In this document: in pieces, positions 16,657 through 25,238 of the stretch
Layout of the letters: every line of letters begins with the position of its first letter
How positions within the stretch are numbered: position 1 is the first letter of the stretch
Assembly: GCA_016215655.1 (NCBI GenBank)
Contig: JACRIT010000028.1
Location: 1 to 64,000 of the forward strand
Length of the DNA stretch: 64,000 bases
Reading direction: 5' to 3'
DNA from: Acidimicrobiia bacterium
Lineage (GTDB): Bacteria; Actinomycetota; Acidimicrobiia; Spongiisociales; UBA11373
Notes under the pieces: generated by a model
What the model was told of the DNA's origin: nothing
The model's database searches: none
Seen by the model: the letters and a program-made list of their open reading frames with translations, nothing else
Program-made: the position numbers and the translations under genes

Positions 16657-17142
16657 CTATCCCGCCAACCCCTCCACCACCTTCACCTCCGGCATCCGCG
16701 TGAACACTTCCGGATCCACCTTCACCTTCATGGCCCGGCTGCCGCCGCCGACGATGCAGCGGGGAAGCCGGGTCACGGCGGCATCCACGTGGATCGGCAA
16801 TCCCGCGGGGACCCCGAAGGGGGTGACCCCGCCGATCTCCATTCCGGTCACCTCCCGGGTCACGTCAGAGGGGGCAAAGGACAGCTTGCGCACCCCCATG
16901 AGGTCGCGCACGACGTGGTTCACGTCGAGGCGGGTGGTGGCCAGGGCGAGGCAGAGCGAGTACACCCCGGGCGGTTGCTTCGAGGCGACGAGGATCGCAT
17001 TGGCCGACTCCTCCAGCGTGAACCCGTAGCGGGCGCAGAAGGCGGCGGTGTCGGCGAAGTCGGGATCGATGTCGAATGCCTCGAAGTCGGCGCCCAACCC
17101 CTCGAGCGTGGCAACGACGGCGGCCTCGATCCCGGTGCGCAT
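16657..17142 (-). CDS. YbaK/ProX-type aminoacyl-tRNA deacylase domain protein
   Basis: 161 residues forming a single YbaK domain. Conserved pieces include AILVASKQPPG, a basic helix VRDLMGVRKLSFAP, and MEIGGVTPFGVPAGLP. Family members hydrolyse mischarged tRNA (for example Cys-tRNA-Pro or Ala-tRNA-Pro) in trans. The exact specificity cannot be assigned. It is transcribed away from the AI-2E-family gene, with a 12-unit heptamer array between them. Confidence 0.85.
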   Translation of the reverse strand: MRTGIEAAVVATLEGLGADFEAFDIDPDFADTAAFCARYGFTLEESANAILVASKQPPGVYSLCLALATTRLDVNHVVRDLMGVRKLSFAPSDVTREVTGMEIGGVTPFGVPAGLPIHVDAAVTRLPRCIVGGGSRAMKVKVDPEVFTRMPEVKVVEGLAG

Positions 17143-17155
17143 GGCTCAAGTATCG

Positions 17156-17239
17156 CTTCCCGCTCCCCGCTTCCCGCTCCCCGCCGGATCCGAGCCCGCT
17201 CCGGGGCGGGTCGCGGGTCGCCGGAAGCGGGAAGCGACT
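17156..17239. repeat. Twelve-unit heptamer array, CTTCCCG type, hairpin-forming
   Basis: CTTCCCG and CTCCCCG alternate twice (17156-17183). The register then continues through CCGGATC, CGAGCCC, GCTCCGG, GGCGGGT and CGCGGGT to the inverted units CGCCGGA, AGCGGGA, AGCGACT. It fills the divergent spacer. Confidence 0.9.
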
Positions 17240-17247
17240 CCCCCGTG

Positions 17248-17253
17248 TAGCCT
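17248..17253 (+). promoter_or_regulatory. -10 box TAGCCT of the AI-2E family gene
   Basis: 7 nt before ATG 17261. Confidence 0.55.
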
Positions 17254-17260
17254 CGCCCCG

Positions 17261-18364
17261 ATGACTTCTCGAGGGACCCGAGCCACGCTTCCCCCCTGGG
17301 TGCGTCGGCTGCTCTTCGAGATCGTCGGGTTGATCATCGCCTTGTTCGTCGTGTATCACGTCGTCAAGGCGCTGCGAAACCTGATCATCATCTTGCTGAT
17401 CAGTCTGTTCCTGAGCGTCGCCCTGGAGCCGGGGGTCAACTTCCTGGCGAGCAAGGGTTGGAAGCGGGGACTCGGCACCGGGGCGATGTTCCTCGGTCTC
17501 ATCCTCACCATGAGCACCTTCGTCGGTCTCATGGTCCCGCTCATCATCGATCAGGTGAAGCTGCTCGTCGACCGCCTCCCCGAGTACATCGACCAGTTGT
17601 CCGAGTTCGCCGCCCGGTTCGGCATCGACTTCACCGGTGACAATCTCACCAGTGCCGCCGGTGAGGCCAGCGGCGACCTGTCGAGCTTCAGCAGCAACAT
17701 CGCGGGCAACATCTTCGGGGTGGGTCAAGCCCTGCTGAACACGGTGTTCCAGCTGCTCACCATCGGTTTGTTCACGTTCTACATGACTGCCGAAGGTCCC
17801 AAACTGCGGCGGACCGTCTGTTCGGTGCTCCCGCGCAGCAAGCAGCTCGAAGTGCTCCGGATCTGGGAGATCGCCATCGACAAGACCGGGGCCTACTTCT
17901 ACACCAGGGCACTGCTCGCCGGCATTTCGGCGGCGCTGGCGTGGGGGGTGTTCATGGTGATCGGTCTCGACTTCCCGCTCGCCCTGGCGTTGTGGATGGC
18001 GATCATCTCCCAGTTCGTCCCGGTCGTGGGCACGTACCTCGGTGGCGCCCTCCCGCTTCTCATCGCCCTGCTCGACAGCCCGACCAAGGCGCTGGCGGTG
18101 GTCATCTACGTGATCGTCTACCAGCAGATCGAGAACTACCTGCTCGCCCCGAAACTCCTGTCCCGCACCATGTCGCTGCACCCGGCGGTGTCGTTCGGCT
18201 CCGCCATCGCCGGCGGGACGCTGCTCGGTGTTCCCGGGGCGCTCATGGCTCTCCCCACGGCGGCCACCATCCAGGCGTTCATCTCGACCTACATCGAGCG
18301 GTACAAGGTCGTGGATTCACCGCTCACCGCCGAACCCCCGGAGAGGGAACCCAGGCCCGACTGA
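17261..18364 (+). CDS. AI-2E family transporter (UPF0118/PerM-like)
   Basis: 367 residues. N-terminal paired membrane spans (about 18-55) are followed by another span, an amphipathic external region, and a C-terminal set of spans (about 190-340). QIENYLLAPKLLSRTMSLHPAV matches the conserved QxxExxxlxPkv motif of the family. Members export small molecules or act as Na+/H+ antiporters; the AI-2 link is not general. The start follows TAGCCT by 7 nt. Confidence 0.85.
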   Translation: MTSRGTRATLPPWVRRLLFEIVGLIIALFVVYHVVKALRNLIIILLISLFLSVALEPGVNFLASKGWKRGLGTGAMFLGLILTMSTFVGLMVPLIIDQVKLLVDRLPEYIDQLSEFAARFGIDFTGDNLTSAAGEASGDLSSFSSNIAGNIFGVGQALLNTVFQLLTIGLFTFYMTAEGPKLRRTVCSVLPRSKQLEVLRIWEIAIDKTGAYFYTRALLAGISAALAWGVFMVIGLDFPLALALWMAIISQFVPVVGTYLGGALPLLIALLDSPTKALAVVIYVIVYQQIENYLLAPKLLSRTMSLHPAVSFGSAIAGGTLLGVPGALMALPTAATIQAFISTYIERYKVVDSPLTAEPPEREPRPD

Positions 18365-18405
18365 CGGTTGCACCGGGTTCGTCCCGGTCGGCCGGTTGGT
18401 GACGC

Positions 18406-20622
18406 TCAGCCGGCTGTGACCGGGGTGATCGCGACCGGGATGCCGTTGAGCACGGCATTGCCGGAAGGAACGTCGATCGCACCAGCGTCGACGAGGGCAT
18501 TGAGGTTGGTCCCCGGGTGGCGCGCCGCCACGGCCAGTGCCGCCTGCGGATCGTCATGCCCCCAGCCGTGGGGCAGGCTGGCGACACCGGGCATCATCTC
18601 GTCGGTCACCGCCACCGTTGCCTCCACGACACCGGCCGAGGACGTGACCAGGGCCCGCCCACCGTCGACGAGACCGATGCGGGCGGCGTCGGTGGAGTGG
18701 ACCAGGAGGGCGCTGCGATCGCGTCCCTTCATGAGTGACGCGACGTTGTGCATCCACGAGTTGTTCGAGCGGACATGGCGGCGCCCGATGAGGAGCATGC
18801 CATCGGCACGCTCGCCGAGTCGGGCGACGAGACGGGGAAGGTCGGACACGATGGCGGCGGGGGTGGCATCGATGCGACCATCGGCGGTGGACAGCAGCCC
18901 GGGAAGGCGCGGCTCCAGCGGACCGAGGTCGATGCCGTGGGGTGCCGCCTCCAGAGCCGACAGGTTCAATCCCTCGCGGGCGCCAAAGGCGTCTCCGTAC
19001 GGTCCGGTGCGCAGCAGGTAGTCGAGGATCCTCTCCGGGCCACGCCGGGAGGAGAGCATCTGCATGATCTCTCCCGGATCGCGTCCGGAGATGGTCGACT
19101 CTGCATCGGCGGCATCGCGCCCCACCTGTCCCGCCATCCCGATCTCGTCGAGCATCGCCAGGTCGGCATCGGCGCCGAGACCAGCGGCGATCGCGGTGAG
19201 GCGCAGCAGGATCTGCCATTCATCGGGCCGGCCGTCGGTGATGGGCAGGGTGGCCGGCGAGTAGTTGGCGACGGTGCGTACCGAGAGCTGCCAGAAGGCG
19301 AGGTCATAGTGGCTGCGCTCGAGATGTGACGGCGGGGGCAGGATCACATCGGCATGGCGAGTGGTCTCGTTGCGGTACGGATCGATCGACACCATGAAGT
19401 CGAGCGATTCGAGCGCCGTGGCCAGACCTCCCGAGTCCGGCGTGGAGCGTGCCGGATTGCCGGCGACGGTGATCAGGGCGCGGATGCGATCGTCGCCAGG
19501 GGTGAGGATCTCCTCGGCGAGCACCGCCACGGGGAGCTCCCCGAGAGCCTCGGGATGATGACGCACCCGGCTGGTCCATCGCCCCATCCGGAAGGGCTTG
19601 CGCCGCGGGGTCTCGGTGGCGGCATGGGCGAACATCGCCCCACCGGTCCGATCGAGGTTGCCGGTGATGAGGTTCGCCACGTCGGTGAGCCACGACGCCA
19701 GGGTGCCGAAGGCGGCGGCGTGGGTGCCGAGGCGCCCGTACACGACGGCGGTCGGAGCTGCGGCGAGTTCTGCGGCGATGCGTCGCGTGGTCTCGGCGGC
19801 GATGCCGGTCATTGCGGCGACGCTCCCGGCATCGAAGTCCGCAAGGAGCCCGGCGAGCTCGTCGAGCCCCCGGGTGTGGGCGGCGAGGCGGCCGGGCTGC
19901 GCCGTGCCGGATCGCAGGATCTCGGTGACGATCGCCGCCAGCCAGGCAGCATCGGTGCCGGGGCGGATGAAGAGGTGCTCGTCGGCGAGGTCGGCGGATT
20001 CGGTGCGCCGCGGATCGACGATCACGATGCGGCCCCCGCGCTCGCGGATGGCTTTCATGCGGCCCGGCCAATCGGGGGCGGTGGCCAGGCTGCCATTCGA
20101 TGCCTTGGGGTTGGCCCCCATCATGAGCAGGTAGTCGGTACGGTCGATGTCGGGCACCGGGATGGTGAGCGGGTGACCGAACATCAATCCGGAGGAGACG
20201 TGCTTGGGCATCTGATCGACGGTGCTCGCCGAGAAGACGTTGCGGGTCCCCAGGGCCTTCACCAGGGGACGGACGTAGAGCGTGCCGGCCATGCCATGGA
20301 CATTGGGGTTGCCCAGGTAGATCCCCACCGAGTTGGCGCCATGCGCCGTGCGGATCGGAGTGAGGCGGCGCTCGATCTCGGCGAATGCCTCGTCCCAGGT
20401 CGCCGTGATCCACGTGCCGCCGCGACGGATCTGGGGTTGACTGAGTCGGTCGGGGTCCTCGTGCAGCTCGCCGAGCGTGGAGCCCTTGGGGCAGATGAAT
20501 CCCTTGGAGAAGACGTCCTCGCGGTCGCCGCGGATGCGCGCGACCCGCCCGTCGTCGACGGTGATCTCCAACCCGCAGGTCGCCTCACACAGCGGGCAGG
20601 TGCGGTACGAGGTGGAAGGCAT
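18406..20622 (-). CDS. Molybdopterin-dependent oxidoreductase, DMSO-reductase superfamily
   Basis: 738 residues. The N-terminal 4Fe-4S motif is C9-x2-C12-x3-C16 with the fourth Cys in GFICPKG. Bis-MGD-binding segments include YLLMMGANPKASNG and IVIVDPRRTESADLADEH. The C-terminal domain (after ~600) contains HNVASLMKGRDRSALLVH. No Tat signal precedes the cluster, so it is likely cytoplasmic. The stretch SASTVDQMPKHVSSGLMFG, which should supply the Mo ligand, has no Cys or Sec. The substrate is not predictable. It stands alone, with no partner subunit beside it. Confidence 0.82.
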   Translation of the reverse strand: MPSTSYRTCPLCEATCGLEITVDDGRVARIRGDREDVFSKGFICPKGSTLGELHEDPDRLSQPQIRRGGTWITATWDEAFAEIERRLTPIRTAHGANSVGIYLGNPNVHGMAGTLYVRPLVKALGTRNVFSASTVDQMPKHVSSGLMFGHPLTIPVPDIDRTDYLLMMGANPKASNGSLATAPDWPGRMKAIRERGGRIVIVDPRRTESADLADEHLFIRPGTDAAWLAAIVTEILRSGTAQPGRLAAHTRGLDELAGLLADFDAGSVAAMTGIAAETTRRIAAELAAAPTAVVYGRLGTHAAAFGTLASWLTDVANLITGNLDRTGGAMFAHAATETPRRKPFRMGRWTSRVRHHPEALGELPVAVLAEEILTPGDDRIRALITVAGNPARSTPDSGGLATALESLDFMVSIDPYRNETTRHADVILPPPSHLERSHYDLAFWQLSVRTVANYSPATLPITDGRPDEWQILLRLTAIAAGLGADADLAMLDEIGMAGQVGRDAADAESTISGRDPGEIMQMLSSRRGPERILDYLLRTGPYGDAFGAREGLNLSALEAAPHGIDLGPLEPRLPGLLSTADGRIDATPAAIVSDLPRLVARLGERADGMLLIGRRHVRSNNSWMHNVASLMKGRDRSALLVHSTDAARIGLVDGGRALVTSSAGVVEATVAVTDEMMPGVASLPHGWGHDDPQAALAVAARHPGTNLNALVDAGAIDVPSGNAVLNGIPVAITPVTAG

Positions 20623-20628
20623 TGGGGG

Positions 20629-20634
20629 AGGCTA
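20629..20634 (-). promoter_or_regulatory. -10 box TAGCCT of the molybdopterin oxidoreductase gene
   Basis: Minus strand, 6 nt before ATG 20622. Confidence 0.6.
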
Positions 20635-20662
20635 CCGATGCGCGACGCTTGACGCCCGATGG

Positions 20663-20704
20663 GATTCGGGTTCCGGGTTCCGGAACGGGTAACGGGTGAC
20701 GGGC
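20663..20704. repeat. Six-unit heptamer array with a unit switch in the middle
   Basis: GATTCGG, GTTCCGG, GTTCCGG, AACGGGT, AACGGGT, GACGGGC in a single register. The unit changes at the centre without losing the 7-bp step. Confidence 0.88.
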
Positions 20705-20794
20705 AGACGTCGCGCCCGCCCCCCTCACCACCTCGTCTGCGACTGCCGCAGTGCTACCGTCACCAGCAACGCTCCCCAGGTTCCTGGAGGTTCC

Positions 20795-20878
20795 GTGTCC
20801 ACAACCGCTTGGCTGCTCGTCATCGTCATCCTGCTGATCGTGTTCGGCGGTTTCGGGTTCACCCGCCGGCGTCGCTAG
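20795..20878 (+). CDS. 27-residue single-span membrane peptide
   Basis: GTG with a GGAGG ribosome site 4 nt upstream opens a 27-codon frame: a short polar start, the span WLLVIVILLIVFGGFGF, and a basic end RRRR. The basic tail would stay inside. TACCGT (about 20755-20760) could be the -10 box, leaving a ~30-nt leader. Small proteins of this shape are common in actinobacteria but their function is unknown. It is too short for most gene finders. Confidence 0.6.
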   Translation: MSTTAWLLVIVILLIVFGGFGFTRRRR

Positions 20879-20957
20879 CCCCGCCCACCTGACGATCTTC
20901 GGTTGGCACTCGCGATGAGGCAACCGAAGATCGCGCAGCTAACGGGATCGTTCCGGC

Positions 20958-20963
20958 TACCTT
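20958..20963 (+). promoter_or_regulatory. -10 box TACCTT of the 20970 lipoprotein gene
   Basis: 6 nt before ATG 20970. Confidence 0.55.
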
Positions 20964-20969
20964 TCCGCC

Positions 20970-21617
20970 ATGTTTCTGCGCCCGCGTGCCGGCTTCGCCC
21001 TGGTCCTCGTTTCCCTGGGTGCGGCAGCGTGCGGCTCCTCCGGCGACTCGGGTCTCCAATCGGTGCGCGACTCGGGTGATCCGCCGAGCATGTTCTTTCA
21101 GGTTCCCTCCGACTGGACCGTGTACCAGTCGACCGACCTCGAGGGCGTGACCGAAACCCCGTTCGTCACCCAGACCTCCGACCTGACCCTTCCCGTGGCC
21201 AGTCGTGTCGTGTTCCAGGGCACCAGCCGCGATGCCGGCATTCCCGACGCCAATGTGTCCGATTCCCAGTACCCGGTCGGTTCTGCCGTGGTGCGCACCA
21301 TTCCCGCTTCGCAGCGGGATGCGATCTCGCGCTACTGGCTCGCCGAGCTGGTGGTGCCCTATCACGCCCAGGCGGTGGCCAGCGAGGAGCTGAAGCAGGA
21401 CATCTCCCTCGGTGAGGGGTTCGACGGCGTGCAGCTCCTCGTCGCCTACAACGACTCGACCACGGGCATCGACACCGCTGTGTTCTTCATCAGCGTCACC
21501 GACCCGGAAGTGGAGGAGATGTACTCGATCGCCGTGGGTTGTTCGGTGGCATGCTTCAACGAGAACGTCGACGCGATCGTCGACATCGTCGACTCGTGGC
21601 TGGTCAATACCCGATGA
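20970..21617 (+). CDS. Lipoprotein of unknown function, coupled to the FtsH-like gene
   Basis: 215 residues. The signal sequence ends in the lipobox GAAAC, so the mature protein is probably anchored outside. The remainder is beta-rich (FFQVPSDWTVYQS, SRVVFQG, DTAVFFISV) and resembles actinobacterial lipoproteins of the LpqN/photosystem-P-like kind, but I do not recognise a named domain. Two Cys late in the protein (GCSVACF) could pair. Its stop overlaps the ATG of the FtsH-like gene (ATGA), suggesting the two act on the same envelope process. Confidence 0.7.
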   Translation: MFLRPRAGFALVLVSLGAAACGSSGDSGLQSVRDSGDPPSMFFQVPSDWTVYQSTDLEGVTETPFVTQTSDLTLPVASRVVFQGTSRDAGIPDANVSDSQYPVGSAVVRTIPASQRDAISRYWLAELVVPYHAQAVASEELKQDISLGEGFDGVQLLVAYNDSTTGIDTAVFFISVTDPEVEEMYSIAVGCSVACFNENVDAIVDIVDSWLVNTR

Positions 21618-23905
21618 CCACCACCACGGGCAAGCGCCGCAAGACTCCGTTCTTCGACCGCATCAAGGTCACGCTGTTCCTGGTGATCGTGTCGGCGTTC
21701 TTCATCTGGAAGGACGTGAACGATCCGTTCGTGACGACCGGGGACGCCTTCGCGGACTTCGCCGCCACCACCCTCGGCCGCATCCTGCTCGGGCTTCTCG
21801 CCGTCGAGATCCTTCGCCAGGTCCACTACCTGGTGAGCGAACACTGGGCCGGCTACAACCGCCTGTGGGCGGATCGGATCTTCGAGGGAACCAACCGCCA
21901 GGTGACGAAGCGGTTTGGCGACTTCACCCGGTTCCGGGTGCGGCGGGTGGCGCGGTGGGCGGTGCTCGTCGTCATCTACGCCTACCTGGCGATGCTGCTG
22001 CGCGACGACATCGGCTCGCCCGCCGAGGCGATCACCCGGGCGCCCGACATCTTCTTGGATCTGCTGCCGATCATCCTCCAGTTCGCCTTCTACGGCGCCC
22101 TGGTGATGTTCCAGTTCGTGGCGATCTTCTGGTTCCTCTCCCGGGGTGGCATCGACATCGTCTTCCCCGAAGACATCGAGACCCGATTCGACAAGGTGTG
22201 GGGACAGGATCACGTGCTCTCCCACATCAAGGAGAACATCGCCTTTCTGGAGAAGCCCGACGAGATCGAGGCCAAGGGCGGGTACATCCCCGGTGGCATC
22301 CTGCTGTGGGGGCCCCCGGGCACCGGCAAGACCCTCATCGCCGAGGCCATCGCCGGCGAGGTGGGCAAGCCCTTCGTGTTCGTCGATCCGGGCGCCTTCA
22401 TCCAGATGTTCTTCGGGGTGGGCATCCTCAAGGTCAAGCGCCTGTTCCGCAAACTGCGCAAACTGTCGCTCAAGCACGGTGGAGTGGTCGTGTTCTTCGA
22501 CGAGGCCGACTCCCTGGGAAGCCGCGGCATGTCGCTCGGTGGGACCCCGCCCACCGAAGGGGCTCTCGGCGAGTACCTGTCCTCGTGCAATGGCTTCTCC
22601 TACCTCAGCCCGGCCACGCAGCATTCGCTCCTCGAGGCGCTGGGCAGCCACGACACCACCGCCGCTCCACGCGGTGGCCTGGTGAACCGGGTGGTGATGG
22701 GTGCCGGCATGGGAGGCGGCGGCATGGGGACGCTGCAGGCCCTGCTCACCGAGATCTCCGGACTCACCAAGCCGCGCGGCTTGAGCAACCGGATCCGCCG
22801 CATCCTCGGCATGAAGCCGAAGCTTCCGCCCAAGTATCGAATCCTCATCATGATGGCGACCAACATGCCGGGGGCTCTCGATCCCGCACTGCTCCGCCCC
22901 GGACGCATCGACCGCATGTACAAGGTGGGGTACCCGTCGAAGGACGGCCGCCTCCGCACCTTCCAGGGGTACCTCGCCAAGGTCAAGCACAATCTCACCC
23001 CCGAGGAGGTGGACAAGGTGGCGGTCACCACCCCCTACTTCTCCGGGGCCAAGATCAAGGACCTCGTCAACGAGGCCCTCATCCATGCCATCCGCGAGGG
23101 GCGGGAGCAGGTCACCTTCGCCGACGTGTGGCACGCCAAGGCACTGAAGCAGTTCGGGCCGCCCGACGATCACGAGTACGTGGTGCGGGAGCGCTGGGCG
23201 GTGGCGATCCACGAGGCATCGCATGCCGTGGCCGCGCATCTGCTGCGCACCCATGCCGCCATCGACATCGTCACCATCGAGCGGCGGGGTGACACCGGCG
23301 GGTTCGTCTCCAACATCCCCATCGAAGACCGCTTCACCGCATGGCGCTCCGAGAAGGAGGCCGACATCAAGACCTCACTCGCCTCGCTCGCCGGTGAGCG
23401 GCTTTTCTTCGGTCACGACAACTCCTCCGGCGTCACCGGGGATCTCATGGCGGCTACCCGCACCGCTGCCGCCATGGAGGGAGTGTGGGGGATGGGCGAT
23501 CAGCTGTCGTCCTTCCTCGGGCTCTCCCAGTCCGCGATCGGCGCCGGTCCGGATCCCACCGACCGCGTGCTGCGCAGCCTCGGCCCCCAGGTGGAGCGCA
23601 AACTCCAGACCCTCTACGACGAGGTCTATGCCCTCCTCGAGGAGCATCGCGAGCAGGTGCTGCAACTCGCCGGGGTGCTCGTGGATCGCAAGACGATCTC
23701 CGGCGACGACGTCGCCGAGATCATGGGAACCCCCCAGGGGTCACGCACCATCCACCGTCCCCAGGGCTTCATCGCCTTCGATCCGGAGGGAGGTGACGGC
23801 GGCGACGTGTCCCGCTACACCTCGATCCCGTCGCTGCCCAAGTCCGGCAAGGTCAAGAAGGCCAAGGCAAAGAAGAAGAAGAAGTCCGACGACGACGACG
23901 ACTGA
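21614..23905 (+). CDS. Atypical FtsH-like membrane AAA ATPase / M41 metalloprotease
   Basis: 763 residues. Hydrophobic spans near 15-33, 47-63, about 115-135 and 150-175 precede the AAA domain: Walker A GPPGTGKT (233-240), pore loop QMFFGVG, Walker B VVVFFDEAD, and arginine fingers in RPGRIDRM. Between Walker B and the second region of homology lies a ~100-residue insertion rich in Gly (GAGMGGGGMG). The M41 zinc motif is H533-E-A-S-H537. The tail is KKAKAKKKKK followed by five Asp. Canonical FtsH has two spans and no such insertion. It would degrade membrane or envelope proteins, perhaps with the upstream lipoprotein. Confidence 0.88.
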   Translation: MTTTTGKRRKTPFFDRIKVTLFLVIVSAFFIWKDVNDPFVTTGDAFADFAATTLGRILLGLLAVEILRQVHYLVSEHWAGYNRLWADRIFEGTNRQVTKRFGDFTRFRVRRVARWAVLVVIYAYLAMLLRDDIGSPAEAITRAPDIFLDLLPIILQFAFYGALVMFQFVAIFWFLSRGGIDIVFPEDIETRFDKVWGQDHVLSHIKENIAFLEKPDEIEAKGGYIPGGILLWGPPGTGKTLIAEAIAGEVGKPFVFVDPGAFIQMFFGVGILKVKRLFRKLRKLSLKHGGVVVFFDEADSLGSRGMSLGGTPPTEGALGEYLSSCNGFSYLSPATQHSLLEALGSHDTTAAPRGGLVNRVVMGAGMGGGGMGTLQALLTEISGLTKPRGLSNRIRRILGMKPKLPPKYRILIMMATNMPGALDPALLRPGRIDRMYKVGYPSKDGRLRTFQGYLAKVKHNLTPEEVDKVAVTTPYFSGAKIKDLVNEALIHAIREGREQVTFADVWHAKALKQFGPPDDHEYVVRERWAVAIHEASHAVAAHLLRTHAAIDIVTIERRGDTGGFVSNIPIEDRFTAWRSEKEADIKTSLASLAGERLFFGHDNSSGVTGDLMAATRTAAAMEGVWGMGDQLSSFLGLSQSAIGAGPDPTDRVLRSLGPQVERKLQTLYDEVYALLEEHREQVLQLAGVLVDRKTISGDDVAEIMGTPQGSRTIHRPQGFIAFDPEGGDGGDVSRYTSIPSLPKSGKVKKAKAKKKKKSDDDDD

Positions 23906-23926
23906 ACGTCGGGGCCGCGGCCGTCC

Positions 23927-25192
23927 TCAGGCGCCGGTCCATCCCACGTCGGCCACGAGCGCGGAGCCGCAGGAGGTGGTGAGGGCGCGCCGTTCGCTGT
24001 CGCCGACGGTGGCGAGGACCAGACCCTGATCGTCGCCCACGAGGATGTGTTCGCCGTCGCCCACCGGCCATAGCCCGGCAGGCTCGCCTGTGACCGGCAT
24101 CGTGGTCTGAACGCTCGTCGCGGTGTCGGGATCGATGAGCGCGACATCGCCGACGTCGCCCACGATGGCGATCAACCGGTCGTCGTCGTGCCATCCGAGG
24201 ACGGCGGAATCCTCGGGGATCCCCCGTGCCAGGTCGGCAACCGGCTGGCCGTTCTCCTCCGACAGCAGCACCCACCGTTCCGGGAGCGCGGCATCGACGG
24301 TGCCGAGACCGACCAGGATGCGGCTGCCCACGGGGTTGCGATGACCCACCACCGGCACGGGGAACTCGGAGGTCGGATCGGTGATCCAGGCCCACACCGC
24401 CGTCCCTGCAATCGGGTCGATGGCGATGATGGCGTGGACCACGGTGCCGTCCTCCTCGGTGCGCTCGGTGCCGATGAGCCCGTATCGACCGAGCGATCCG
24501 ATCACCGAGACCGGGTGCCACTCGATGAGGTCGATCTCGGCGATGTCGCCCGAGATGGCCCCGATCACGGTGGCGGTGTTGAGCGCCCGAACCTCGACCG
24601 TGTACACCTCGCCATGGAGAGCGATCATGGCGCCCTCCGGCGCCGGCGCACCGAGATCCGACCAGGCGATCCCGGTGGGGTCGAGCAGCCACAGGCCGCC
24701 ATCGATGACGACGGGGCGCGCCAGCGGAGAGTCGATGTTCGTCGGTGGGAGATCCACGGGCTCGACCTGGTCTTCGAGGGTGGCGACCAGGACTCCGAGC
24801 AGCGTGCGTCCCTCGGCACTGGAGCCGAGGTCGACTTCGACGGTGATCTCGTTGCCGTCGCGGATGATGGACACCTCGACCCGCTCACCGGCGGGCCGGC
24901 TCTGCACCGCAACGACGAGCTCGGACGAGGTCCTGATGGGCTCGCCGCCGAAGGCCACGATGAGATCGTCGGGGAGGAGCGCTCCTGCGGAGGGTCCGTC
25001 GGCCATCACATCCGACACCAAGGCCCCGAGGCCACCACCGAGGCTGAAAGTGCACCGTCCCGTGCCGACGTCGCCGGGACCGTTCGGCACCAGGGAGGTG
25101 GGGACGCTCGGCAGTACCGTCGCTCGCTCGGATCGGGTGGCGCACGAGGCGGCGACGAACACGACGAGGAGCAGGAGGGGGAGGCGACGCAT
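23927..25192 (-). CDS. Lipoprotein with PDZ domain and propeller-like region
   Basis: 421 residues. MRRLPLLLLVVFVAASC is a clear lipoprotein signal. Residues ~40-125 form a PDZ-like domain (SDVMADGPSAGALLPDDLIVAFGGEPI, VEVSIIRDGNEITVEVDLG). The rest has repeated beta segments ending in short Asp/Gly turns, like a propeller sensor domain. No protease triad is seen. It converges on the FtsH-like gene. The PDZ domain could bind exposed protein C-termini, but this is inference. Confidence 0.7.
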   Translation of the reverse strand: MRRLPLLLLVVFVAASCATRSERATVLPSVPTSLVPNGPGDVGTGRCTFSLGGGLGALVSDVMADGPSAGALLPDDLIVAFGGEPIRTSSELVVAVQSRPAGERVEVSIIRDGNEITVEVDLGSSAEGRTLLGVLVATLEDQVEPVDLPPTNIDSPLARPVVIDGGLWLLDPTGIAWSDLGAPAPEGAMIALHGEVYTVEVRALNTATVIGAISGDIAEIDLIEWHPVSVIGSLGRYGLIGTERTEEDGTVVHAIIAIDPIAGTAVWAWITDPTSEFPVPVVGHRNPVGSRILVGLGTVDAALPERWVLLSEENGQPVADLARGIPEDSAVLGWHDDDRLIAIVGDVGDVALIDPDTATSVQTTMPVTGEPAGLWPVGDGEHILVGDDQGLVLATVGDSERRALTTSCGSALVADVGWTGA

Positions 25193-25198
25193 GGCGGG

Positions 25199-25204
25199 AG
25201 ACTA
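25199..25204 (-). promoter_or_regulatory. -10 box TAGTCT of the PDZ lipoprotein gene
   Basis: Minus strand, 6 nt before ATG 25192. Confidence 0.5.
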
Positions 25205-25238
25205 TCGATGTCGAGACCGCTCGGCTGTCGGGCGGCTA

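Noticed and set aside
17261-18364. Quorum-sensing AI-2 exporter as a specific function
   Set aside because: The family name is historical; nothing here (no luxS or lsr genes) supports AI-2 transport.
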